Source: Pseudomonadota bacterium (GTDB lineage Bacteria; Myxococcota_A; Polyangia; Polyangiales; Ga0077539). Taken from it: a stretch of DNA of 6,776 bases. Of this stretch, positions 1 through 6,776 are shown piece after piece. Under the pieces are notes generated by a model. The model was not told the DNA's origin. It was given only the letters and a program-made list of their open reading frames with translations, and made no database searches. The stretch spans positions 1-6,776 of the forward strand of contig JAEYZO010000373.1 in the NCBI GenBank assembly GCA_023428035.1, given 5' to 3'. How positions within the stretch are numbered: position 1 is the first letter of the stretch; each line of letters opens with the position of its first letter. The position numbers and the translations under genes are program-made.

Positions 1-687
1 GGCGTCGGTCGCGGGAGCCGCGGGGGCCGCGGGGGCGGTGGGCATCCGCGCCGGAGCGACGCGGTCGACGCGGTCCCAGCGGTCGGCGCGGCCGTCGTGG
101 TCGTAGTCCCACCCGATGCGGACGACGTGCGCGCGCTGGTCGTAGAACTCCCAGTAGTCAGGGCGGAACTCCGGCGAGCGGTCGTTCGAGAGCTCCCGCT
201 CCGCGCGGTAGGGCCGGTGCTCGCGGTAGTAGATCCGCATGTCGACCTGGCCGTCGCGGTCGGAGTCGAACTCCCGCCGCACCACCTCGCCGCCCTCGAA
301 GTACGTGATGACGTCGATGTGGCCGTCGAAGTCCCGGTCCTCCTCCTCGCGGAGGGTGCGGCCCGCGTCGTTGTAGAAGCGGAAGATGTCCTTGGTGCCG
401 TCGTGGTTGAGGTCGGCCTCGCGGCAGACCAGCACCGAGTGCACCGCGCCGGCCTCGCCCATGGTCTGGTAAACCTTGCGCACGTCGGGCACGCCGTCGC
501 CGTTAGTGTCGTACTCGCTCGCCGTGCGCCCAGGCCGCGTCGAGTCGCAGCGGCTACGGTCCTCCGCCGAGTTGCCGGTCTGCATCCCCGCCGCGCTGCG
601 CAGCACCATGCGCCGCGAGGTCGTCGTCGTCGACGAGCACCCCGCCGCCACCGCGAGGAGCCCGAGTCCCATCACCGCGGTCTTCAT
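1..687 (-). CDS. Lipoprotein with DxDxDG calcium-loop-like repeats, downstream paralog (3' end beyond window)
   Basis: Reading leftward from ATG at 687, the frame is open for 229 codons to base 1, so the C-terminus is missing. Residues 1-17 form a lipoprotein signal: Lys2, a hydrophobic run, then VAAGC with Cys17 as the likely lipidated residue. This predicts a protein anchored in the envelope. Aspartate-rich loops resembling EF-hand or thrombospondin-type-3 calcium loops start near residues 60 (DTNGDGVPD), 92 (DLNHDGTKD), 117 (DRDFDGHID), 141 (DSDRDGQVD) and 194 (DYDHDGRAD). A degenerate unit around 166-178 has lost the central DG. Between loops are short aromatic stretches such as FRFYNDAGR, suggesting repeated beta-hairpins. 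Cys47 and Cys88 may pair. The visible end is Ala/Pro-rich. It is a paralog of the gene upstream, which it overlaps by four bases (ATGA), so translation is probably coupled. Calcium binding and function are inferred; no enzymatic domain is recognisable. Confidence 0.85.
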   Translation of the reverse strand, partial: MKTAVMGLGLLAVAAGCSSTTTTSRRMVLRSAAGMQTGNSAEDRSRCDSTRPGRTASEYDTNGDGVPDVRKVYQTMGEAGAVHSVLVCREADLNHDGTKDIFRFYNDAGRTLREEEDRDFDGHIDVITYFEGGEVVRREFDSDRDGQVDMRIYYREHRPYRAERELSNDRSPEFRPDYWEFYDQRAHVVRIGWDYDHDGRADRWDRVDRVAPARMPTAPAAPAAPATDA

Positions 688-1403
688 GGAGTGCTCCCAG
701 TCTGCGTTCCCTGCCCCGTGGGCGTGGGCGTGGGCGTGGGCGTGGGCGTCGTCTCTGTCGTCGACCCCCCAGCCCCACCCTGAGGAGGCGTCGCGGGAGG
801 CGTCGCGGGAGGCGTCGCGGTCGCTCCGCCGTCGGCGCCGTCAGCGTCGGGGGTGCCGTCGTGGTTCGAGTCCACCGCCGCCCACGTGAGCCGGCCTTGG
901 TCGTCGAAGCGCTCCCACGTATCGACCCGACCATCACCGTCGGCGTCGCGGCGCAGCTCCGCGACGTGACCCCCGCGGTACTCCCGCCAGGTGTCGGTAC
1001 GTCCGTCGAAGTTCGTGTCGAGCACGTCCCTCACCACCACGCCGCCCTCGAAGGTCGCCACCACGTCGACGCGCCCGTCGAAGTCGTAGTCGTCCTCGAC
1101 CCGCGTGGGCTGCCCGCCGTCGTCGAACCAGCGGTAGATGTCCACCCGCCCGTCGAAGTTGGCGTCGGTCTCCCGGCACCGCGGCCGACCGTTGGCCATC
1201 TGCGTCCGCACGTCGGGCCGGCCGTCACCGTTCACGTCGAGGGTCGCCGCGTCGCCGGTCACGCACGCCTCGTGCGGCATCGGCTCGCCCCGCGGCTCTC
1301 GCGACGAGTCGACGTTGTTCCTGCGACCGATCTCGCTCGCCGCGTCGCTGGAGCTGCACCCCAACGCCGCCAGCACCATCAACCCCAGCCAGCTCCTGCT
1401 CAT
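684..1403 (-). CDS. Lipoprotein with six DxDxDG calcium-loop-like repeats and Pro/Thr-rich tail
   Basis: This encodes 239 residues from ATG at 1403. GGAG (1412-1409) lies five bases upstream, so I prefer this start to an in-frame TTG at 1424, which would fall almost on the predicted transcription start. Residues 1-16 are a lipoprotein signal (Arg3, hydrophobic run, AALGC, Cys16). Six aspartate loops begin at residues 56, 80, 105, 129, 153 and 178, for example DVNGDGRPD, DANFDGRVD and DADGDGRVD. Spacing is a regular 24-25 residues, with aromatic linkers (YRWFDDGGQ, TWREYRGG, TWERFDDQGR). The pattern recalls EF-hand or thrombospondin-type-3 calcium loops alternating with beta-hairpins. Cys47 and Cys76 flank the first loop and match cysteines in the downstream paralog. 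The tail (about 190-239) is low-complexity PPAT and PT repeats. Likely an exported, lipid-anchored surface or periplasmic protein; calcium binding is inferred and the function is unknown. Confidence 0.87.
   Translation of the reverse strand: MSRSWLGLMVLAALGCSSSDAASEIGRRNNVDSSREPRGEPMPHEACVTGDAATLDVNGDGRPDVRTQMANGRPRCRETDANFDGRVDIYRWFDDGGQPTRVEDDYDFDGRVDVVATFEGGVVVRDVLDTNFDGRTDTWREYRGGHVAELRRDADGDGRVDTWERFDDQGRLTWAAVDSNHDGTPDADGADGGATATPPATPPATPPQGGAGGSTTETTPTPTPTPTPTGQGTQTGSTP
694..698 (-). promoter_or_regulatory. Shine-Dalgarno GGGAG of the downstream lipoprotein gene, inside the upstream gene
   Basis: On the minus strand GGGAG ends six bases before the ATG at 687. It lies in the last codons of the upstream lipoprotein gene, whose TGA stop (686-684) overlaps this ATG. 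The site fixes the start codon and supports reinitiation or coupled translation of the pair. Confidence 0.7.
718..749. repeat. Hexanucleotide tandem repeat (GGCGTG about x5) inside the lipoprotein tail
   Basis: Units GGCGTG occupy 721-744, with a partial unit on each side. On the minus strand they encode alternating Thr-Pro (residues about 219-229 of the upstream lipoprotein). Because the unit is two codons, copy-number change would alter tail length without shifting frame. Confidence 0.9.
784..819. repeat. 12-bp tandem repeat x3 encoding PPAT units
   Basis: Three exact copies of GGAGGCGTCGCG lie at 784-795, 796-807 and 808-819. They encode the repeated Pro-Pro-Ala-Thr of the upstream lipoprotein (residues about 196-207). 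Identical codons as well as identical amino acids point to recent DNA-level duplication rather than selection on protein sequence alone. The unit is in frame. Confidence 0.9.
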
Positions 1404-1433
1404 CTTCGCTCCGGCGGCCTCCAACGGCCGGCG

Positions 1434-1463
1434 ACTCTAGTCCTTCTTCGCAGGGGATGTGAA
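1434..1463 (-). promoter_or_regulatory. Predicted sigma-70-type promoter for the lipoprotein pair
   Basis: On the minus strand, TTCACA (1463-1458, five of six bases of TTGACA) is followed after 18 bases by TAGAGT (1439-1434, which keeps TA...T of TATAAT). Transcription would start near 1427, leaving a leader of about 24 bases with GGAG before the ATG at 1403. Position and spacing fit well; it is a sequence-only prediction. Confidence 0.45.
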
Positions 1464-1524
1464 GCGCCGCTCACCGTCCCCGACCGAAGTCCCGGGACGC
1501 GTGAATCCCCGCGCGGCGTCGCTC

Positions 1525-1547
1525 CCAGGGGTCATTTCTCCAGGGGT
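1525..1547. repeat. Direct repeat CCAGGGGT x2, possible operator
   Basis: Identical octamers lie at 1525-1532 and 1540-1547, 15 bases apart start to start, in the middle of the divergent control region. Short direct repeats at such spacing can be regulator-binding sites, but no specific regulator can be named. They might also be chance in GC-rich DNA. Confidence 0.4.
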
Positions 1548-1637
1548 TCCAGGCCATTGACCCGGGGCCACCCGGAAAACCATGTGGAATCTATAGACTT
1601 TCTCCCTCGCCTCGGGTTCCCGGCGGGGTGGAGTGCA

Positions 1638-1666
1638 TTGACAGCACACGTACCGGCATCTAGGGT
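1638..1666 (+). promoter_or_regulatory. Predicted sigma-70-type promoter for the ribbon-helix-helix gene
   Basis: A perfect TTGACA (1638-1643) is followed after exactly 17 bases by TAGGGT (1661-1666), which keeps TA...T of the -10 consensus. Transcription would start near A1673. It is the best promoter match in the control region. It could also drive lepA and lepB if transcription reads through the 141-base gap after the regulator gene. Confidence 0.55.
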
Positions 1667-1668
1667 AC
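1650..1668. promoter_or_regulatory. Inverted repeat GTACC-N9-GGTAC over the -10 box, possible operator
   Basis: GTACC (1650-1654) and its exact reverse complement GGTAC (1664-1668) are separated by nine bases, and the right arm overlaps the predicted -10 element. A repressor bound here would block RNA polymerase. Autoregulation by the ribbon-helix-helix protein encoded downstream is an attractive but untested reading; five-base arms are short enough to arise by chance. Confidence 0.35.
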
Positions 1669-1696
1669 TTCCAGCCCGGGATTCCGAACGGGTCGC

Positions 1697-1709
1697 GAGG
1701 TGGATCGTG
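1697..1709 (+). promoter_or_regulatory. Strong Shine-Dalgarno and GTG, possible alternative start of the ribbon-helix-helix gene
   Basis: GAGGTGG (1697-1703) precedes GTG at 1707-1709 by a near-ideal distance. The GTG is in frame with the regulator ATG at 1827, with no stop between, and lies about 34 bases after the predicted transcription start. Use of it would add 40 acidic, proline-rich residues. Against it, about a quarter of the codons in the extension end in A or T, unlike the core of the gene. Confidence 0.4.
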
Positions 1710-1826
1710 GACGAAAAGCTCGGGGAAATCGCGGATACTGAGCCCCCGCGAGACGACGCCCCGACGGTCCCCCAGGCCAGGGAGAGCGCACCTCCGCCCG
1801 AGTGGCGGCAACCGGGACGAAGAGCG

Positions 1827-2066
1827 ATGCCCCGCAAGAAGGTCTCGACCACGATCTACATCGAGCCCGAGCAGCTCGAGATGCTCAAGCTGCTCAACGA
1901 GCGCACGAAGGTGCCCATGGCCGAGTACATCCGCGAGGGCATCGACCTGGTCTTGCAGAAGCACTCCGACAAGCTCCCGGGGCAGCTCTCGCTCGAGTCA
2001 CCCACCCCCCGTCGAAGCGCGGGCAACGGCGGCGCCCCCGGCGCGCCCACCGGCTCCACGGGCTGA
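1827..2066 (+). CDS. Small ribbon-helix-helix (CopG/Arc-like) DNA-binding protein
   Basis: This encodes 79 residues from ATG 1827 to TGA. A basic N-terminus (PRKK) leads into a short beta-strand, residues 6-12 (VSTTIYI), which in this fold pairs with its partner and inserts into the DNA major groove. Helix A spans about 14-26 (PEQLEMLKLLNER). The turn TKVP (27-30) and helix B, about 31-46 (MAEYIREGIDLVLQKH), complete the fold. Residues 47-79 are a Pro/Gly/Ser-rich, probably disordered tail. Such proteins act as dimers that usually repress transcription, often of their own gene. No toxin gene adjoins it, so it does not look like an antitoxin; the next gene is lepA. I chose the ATG because the conserved fold begins right after it, although its ribosome site (GAAGAG, four bases upstream or closer) is weaker than that of the in-frame GTG at 1707. 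The specific target is unknown. Confidence 0.85.
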   Translation: MPRKKVSTTIYIEPEQLEMLKLLNERTKVPMAEYIREGIDLVLQKHSDKLPGQLSLESPTPRRSAGNGGAPGAPTGSTG

Positions 2067-2067
2067 C

Positions 2068-2096
2068 CCGCTCGCTCCCTCGCCGCTCGCTCCCTC
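2068..2096. repeat. Direct repeat CCGCTCGCTCCCTC x2
   Basis: Two identical 14-base copies at 2068-2081 and 2083-2096 are separated by one base, immediately after the stop codon of the ribbon-helix-helix gene. The tract is pyrimidine-rich on the plus strand. It may be a simple local duplication; no regulatory role can be assigned. Confidence 0.7.
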
Positions 2097-2125
2097 ACCG
2101 TCGCCACCACCCACTGAGAGTCACC

Positions 2126-2145
2126 CCGCGCGCGACGCGGCGCGG
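2126..2145 (+). other. GC hairpin in the gap before lepA
   Basis: CCGCGC (2126-2131) can pair with GCGCGG (2140-2145), and two further inner pairs are possible. It sits between the regulator stop and lepA. No T-run follows, so it is not a standard intrinsic terminator; it could be an RNA stability or attenuation element, or chance in such GC-rich sequence. Confidence 0.3.
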
Positions 2146-2207
2146 AGAAAGCCGCCCGTCGCTAGCGCCCACTCGCGGGAATCTGCTAGACGGTGCGCCG
2201 CCCCGCC

Positions 2208-4010
<1,803 letters not shown>

Positions 4011-4049
4011 GCTCTACCCCCACCCGCAGACCCGGAGCGTGAACCCCGC

Positions 4050-5243
4050 ATGAACCAGACCTGGCAGGACCGACTCTGGTACCTCGGCTGGTACTTCCTC
4101 ATCCCCGGCGCGCTGGCCTTCGCCACCGTGCGGGGCCTCGCCGCGGCGGGCGTGACCGAGGACGAGCCCTGGAAGTACCTCCTCGCCTTCGCCGTGCTCG
4201 AGGTCGTGGTGCTGGGCGTCCGCGACCGGATCTACGGCGCCAGGGGCGCGGGGGGCGTGGCCGACATCCGAGCCGTGCGCGCCGAGGCCCTGGAGATCGA
4301 CAAGGAAGCCGCGCGCCTCACGCAGAAGCACAAGCTCACCGAGGCGAAGCAGGCCGAGGTCGACGCCGCCCGCAAGAACCTCAAAGACGCCGTCGAGGCC
4401 CGCGACGCGGCCCGGGCGTCGAAGGCCGTGCGCGCGCTCGACGCGGTGCTGGAGCGCAGCTACGGCGAGCAGCGCAAGGGCACCACCCGGGAGTACGTCG
4501 AGGCCATCGGCCTCGCGGTGCTGGTCGCGCTGGGCATCAGGGCCTTCGTGGTCGAGGCCTTCAAGATCCCCTCCCCGTCGATGTACCCGACGCTCTACGA
4601 GGGCGACAACATCTTCGTGAACAAGCTCTCGTTCGGGCCGCTGCTGCCCTTCACGGGTCGGCGGCTCTTCGACGGGGGCCTGCCCACCCGGGGCGACGTG
4701 GTGGTGTTCATCTTCCCGAACGACCCCTCGAAGGACTACATCAAGCGCGTGGTGGGGCTCCCGGGCGACCGGGTGCAGGTGCGCGAAGACGGCACCGTGG
4801 AGATCAACGGCGCCGCCCTCTCTCGCTGTGAGGTGGGGGCGTGGCGCGGCGACGACGGGGACCGCAACAGCGCCGACGAGCCCGAGCGACGTCTCTTCCT
4901 CGAGTGGGCCGGGCAGCGGCGGTACCTGGTGCTGCAGTCGCGCGAGGCGTCGAGCTGGCGGGGCACCACCTACTGCACCCAGACCCCGTGCACGGTGCCG
5001 CCCAACAGCCTCTTCGTGATGGGAGACAACCGCGACAACTCGCAGGACTCCCGCTTCTGGGGTTTCGTGCCGATGCAGAACGTGAAGGGCAGGGCCATGC
5101 GCATCTGGTGGTCGAACCCCCCCGGCGGCGGCTGCGGCCTGCGCTACGAGCGCTTCGGGCAGGACATCCTCGGCGACCCCCACGTGCCCGCGGAGCTTCA
5201 GTCCCCCTTCAACGCCTGCATGCGCCGCGCGGGCGGGCGCTAG
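4050..5243 (+). CDS. lepB: Signal peptidase I (LepB) with extended coiled-coil N-terminus
   Basis: This encodes 397 residues (E. coli 324). It is the membrane serine protease that removes signal peptides from exported proteins, with its catalytic domain on the outer face of the cytoplasmic membrane. The nucleophile is Ser177 in PSPSMYPTL (box B) and the general base is Lys232 in DYIKRVVGLPGD (box D). Box E, GDNRDNSQDSRFWGFVP, spans 325-341. A membrane segment at about 150-168 precedes box B, as usual. Unusual is the front end: two further hydrophobic segments (about 9-30 and 41-57), then a highly charged Ala/Lys/Glu/Arg stretch (about 72-136) that looks like a coiled coil. Domain II, between boxes D and E, carries Cys260, Cys309 and Cys314; further cysteines are at 362 and 390. 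It probably shares the lepA transcript; GGAG at 4034 is a rather distant ribosome site. The TAG stop overlaps the opposing gene's stop. Its substrates would be Sec/Tat proteins, not the lipoproteins here, which need LspA. Confidence 0.97.
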   Translation: MNQTWQDRLWYLGWYFLIPGALAFATVRGLAAAGVTEDEPWKYLLAFAVLEVVVLGVRDRIYGARGAGGVADIRAVRAEALEIDKEAARLTQKHKLTEAKQAEVDAARKNLKDAVEARDAARASKAVRALDAVLERSYGEQRKGTTREYVEAIGLAVLVALGIRAFVVEAFKIPSPSMYPTLYEGDNIFVNKLSFGPLLPFTGRRLFDGGLPTRGDVVVFIFPNDPSKDYIKRVVGLPGDRVQVREDGTVEINGAALSRCEVGAWRGDDGDRNSADEPERRLFLEWAGQRRYLVLQSREASSWRGTTYCTQTPCTVPPNSLFVMGDNRDNSQDSRFWGFVPMQNVKGRAMRIWWSNPPGGGCGLRYERFGQDILGDPHVPAELQSPFNACMRRAGGR

Positions 5244-6776
5244 AGCCCCCTCACCCTCCGTAGCTCCCTGCGACGGGAGGGGTCGCGCGTGGTGCGGATC
5301 GCGAGGTCGAGCTCCGCCGCGGCCTCCCTCTGTTGACCGAGGATCGCGAGGGACTCGGCCCGCCGCACGTGCAGCTCCGGCGCGTGCTGCCCCGCGGCCT
5401 GCGCGAGCGCGATGGCCTCGGTGTAGCGAGAGAAGCCCCTCGCCCCGTCGCGCCGTCGGTTCGCGAGGTCGCCCAGCATCACCAGCGCGCGGAAGCGCTC
5501 GGCGCTCCCGGGGTCGAGCTCCAGCACGGCGATGGCGTCGGCCTCGGCGCCCGCGAGGTTGTTCACCCGCCGCAGCGCCGACGCGCGCCGGAGGTACAGC
5601 CTCGCGACCTGCCCCCGTAGCGAGACATCGCCGGGCCGCAGCGACACCGCCGTCTCTCCCTCGCGCAGGGCGTCGTCCCACCGGTCGCGGGAGACGTGCT
5701 GCGCCATCGCCCGGGCGTGCACGCCGGCCTCGCGCGCGGGCTCGCTCTCGTCCAGCAGGCGCAGCCACGCGCTCCCGGGCCGATCGTCGAGGCCGAGCCC
5801 AGCGAGGGGGAGGTCCCTCACCCGCGCGAAGCGGGCGAAGACCTCGGGCGCGGCGTCTCGGTACAGCAACGTCGGCGCGCGGAACTCCAACGCGAGGTCC
5901 GACGCGCGCAGGATGTCAGCCCCCGCCCCCACGGCCCGCACCCCCTCAGCCCCCGCGATGAAGCGCGACATCAGTGCGGCGCGCCCCACGATCCCCGCCC
6001 GTCGCAACATCGCCGCCGGGGCGTCGGCCTCCAGGCGCGTGAGGGTTCGGTCGAGGTCGAGCGCCACGGGGGGCTTGAAGCCTACGAGCAGGTAGTCCTG
6101 CCCCGGGGTGACCTCCACCAGGGTCGACCGCGGGAACACCTCCGCGAAGGTCGCGACGATCGCCCCCACCGCCGCCCCGTCGGTGCTGTACGCGTGGAAC
6201 CACGCCCCCATCGCCCCGCCCGGGTTCAACCGCTCCCGCGCGGCCTCGAAGACCTCTCGGGTGAAGAGGTCGCTCATCCCCGTCACCCACGGGTTCGACG
6301 GCTCCGACACGATGGCGTCGAAGGTCTCCGCCGCGCCCCTGAGGTAGTGCGACGCGTCGAGGGCCCGCACCTCGACCCTCGGATCACCGAGCGCGCCGTG
6401 GTTCGCTCGGGCGAAGTCCCTCCGCGCGGCGTCGATCACCTCGGGCACCAGCTCGGTCACCACCACCCGACGCACGCCCGGTACAGACCGCGCCGCGTCG
6501 GCGGTCATCCCGCTGCCGAGGCCCACCACCAGCACCGATCGCGGGTCCCGCGCCATCGCCACGGGCAGGAGGCCCACCACGGTCTGCGTCGCTGCGTCGC
6601 CCTCGCTCGTCGCGTCGACCTTGCCGTTGATCTGCAACAGCACCGCGCCCGTCGGGTCTCCGCGCACCGCCACCGTGGCCTCGCGGCCGTCGCGCCTCCA
6701 GCGCACCTCGCCGAGCTCGACCTCACCGCCGCCCGCGTAGAGGAACGGCCCGCTCAAGGCCGCCCCCGGGTCGCGC
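5240..6776 (-). CDS. Spermidine-synthase-like protein with TPR-like C-terminus (5' end beyond window)
   Basis: The frame is open from the right edge to TAG at 5242-5240, about 511 residues visible. A TTG at 6757 could start it, but the six codons before it are also open and begin mid-domain, so I treat it as partial. Counting from that TTG: LLQINGKVDAT (40-50) is typical of the fused MFS/spermidine-synthase family. VVGLGSG (77-83) is the nucleotide (SAM or decarboxylated SAM) loop, with acidic Glu102 at the next strand, Asp134, and SEPSNPW (151-157). In true spermidine synthases the corresponding loop carries a catalytic Asp (DSTDP-type); here it reads SEPSNP, so polyamine synthesis is doubtful. 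Residues about 345-490 form repeated Ala-rich helical pairs resembling TPR units (e.g. DDALREGETAVSLRPGD, AEADAIAVLELDPGSAERF). A membrane-spanning N-terminal half is expected outside the window. It converges on lepB. Its substrate is unknown; it may be a methyltransferase-like or polyamine-related membrane protein. Confidence 0.85.
   Translation of the reverse strand, partial: RDPGAALSGPFLYAGGGEVELGEVRWRRDGREATVAVRGDPTGAVLLQINGKVDATSEGDAATQTVVGLLPVAMARDPRSVLVVGLGSGMTADAARSVPGVRRVVVTELVPEVIDAARRDFARANHGALGDPRVEVRALDASHYLRGAAETFDAIVSEPSNPWVTGMSDLFTREVFEAARERLNPGGAMGAWFHAYSTDGAAVGAIVATFAEVFPRSTLVEVTPGQDYLLVGFKPPVALDLDRTLTRLEADAPAAMLRRAGIVGRAALMSRFIAGAEGVRAVGAGADILRASDLALEFRAPTLLYRDAAPEVFARFARVRDLPLAGLGLDDRPGSAWLRLLDESEPAREAGVHARAMAQHVSRDRWDDALREGETAVSLRPGDVSLRGQVARLYLRRASALRRVNNLAGAEADAIAVLELDPGSAERFRALVMLGDLANRRRDGARGFSRYTEAIALAQAAGQHAPELHVRRAESLAILGQQREAAAELDLAIRTTRDPSRRRELRRVRGL

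Larger units (their letters stand above)
1404..1826. other. Divergent intergenic control region
   Basis: This 423-base stretch separates the leftward lipoprotein genes from the rightward regulator gene. It holds the two predicted promoters, the CCAGGGGT direct repeat, the GTACC/GGTAC inverted repeat, and a relatively AT-rich patch around 1576-1602 centred on the palindrome TCTATAGA (1590-1597). A perfect 10-bp palindrome, GTCCCGGGAC, lies at 1489-1498. I see no convincing small gene; third-position GC is lower here than in the flanking genes. The last 120 bases could instead be coding if the GTG at 1707 is used. Confidence 0.7.

Noticed and set aside
97..783. Plus-strand open frame opposite the lipoprotein genes
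   Set aside because: The Val/Arg/Ala-rich translation is the mirror of the aspartate-repeat codons; the minus strand carries signal peptides, ribosome sites and periodic motifs.
718..819. Tandem repeats considered as a CRISPR array
   Set aside because: The units are 6 and 12 bp with no spacers, and encode in-frame PT and PPAT repeats.
1576..1602. AT-rich patch with TCTATAGA considered as another promoter
   Set aside because: No matching -35 hexamer occurs at 16-19 bases on either strand.
861..1826. Plus-strand upstream extension of the ribbon-helix-helix frame across the lipoprotein gene and control region
   Set aside because: It is the complement of a supported lipoprotein gene, then passes through the promoter region. 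Only the part from the GTG at 1707 merits discussion.
1437..1964. Minus-strand open frame (175 codons) across the control region and regulator gene
   Set aside because: It lies opposite the ribbon-helix-helix gene, has no domain, and ends within the predicted leftward -10 box.
1827..2066. Ribbon-helix-helix protein considered as a toxin-antitoxin antitoxin
   Set aside because: No toxin-sized gene adjoins it; the next gene is lepA after 141 bases, and upstream genes run the other way.
5254..5282. Hairpin after lepB considered as an intrinsic terminator
   Set aside because: A stem can form, but no T-run follows on either strand and it lies within the coding sequence of the opposing gene.
4014..5768. 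Long minus-strand open frame (584 codons) opposite lepB and running into the spermidine-synthase-like gene
   Set aside because: It is antisense to lepB and out of frame with the convincing minus-strand gene. Its composition is Arg/Ala/Gly/His-rich with no recognisable domain.

Overview
The window is 6.8 kb of very GC-rich chromosomal DNA with almost only G or C at third codon positions in its genes. It carries secreted lipoproteins built of aspartate-rich DxDxDG repeats, a solo ribbon-helix-helix regulator, lepA-lepB, and an MFS/spermidine-synthase-like protein with a TPR tail. That mix fits a myxobacterium-like bacterium (Myxococcota, perhaps the Polyangia side). This assignment is an inference from composition and gene style; no rRNA or other marker is present.

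Region 1 (1-1403, minus strand) holds two tandem paralogous lipoprotein genes. Their stop and start codons overlap as ATGA. Each has a lipoprotein signal, a conserved cysteine pair, and five or six calcium-loop-like repeats spaced about 24-25 residues apart. The downstream gene runs off the left edge. The upstream gene ends in a Pro/Thr tail encoded by short DNA tandem repeats (12 bp x3 and 6 bp x5).

Region 2 (1404-1826) is a divergent control region. It has a plausible sigma-70-type promoter for each side: TTCACA-N18-TAGAGT leftward and TTGACA-N17-TAGGGT rightward. It also has a direct repeat (CCAGGGGT twice) and an inverted repeat, GTACC-N9-GGTAC, over the rightward -10 box. A GTG codon with a strong Shine-Dalgarno sequence lies in frame upstream of the next gene.

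Region 3 (1827-5243, plus strand) reads: small ribbon-helix-helix protein, then lepA (elongation factor 4, a ribosome-associated GTPase), then lepB (type I signal peptidase). lepA and lepB are 39 bases apart and look like one operon. The regulator gene may be transcribed with them, but a 141-base gap leaves that open. LepB has an unusual front end, with two extra predicted membrane segments and a charged coiled-coil-like stretch before the standard anchor and catalytic domain.

Region 4 (5240-6776, minus strand) is the 3' part of a gene for a spermidine-synthase-like domain fused to TPR-like helices. The reading frame stays open through the right edge, so an N-terminal part, typically a multi-spanning membrane domain in this family, probably lies outside. 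Its stop codon overlaps the lepB stop codon on the opposite strand within one CTAG tetranucleotide.

Functionally, lepA/lepB is conserved housekeeping for translation and protein export. The lipoprotein pair is the least understood part. I see no CRISPR array, tRNA, rRNA, insertion sequence or defence system, and no convincing evidence for a wholly new system; the points worth a second look are modest.
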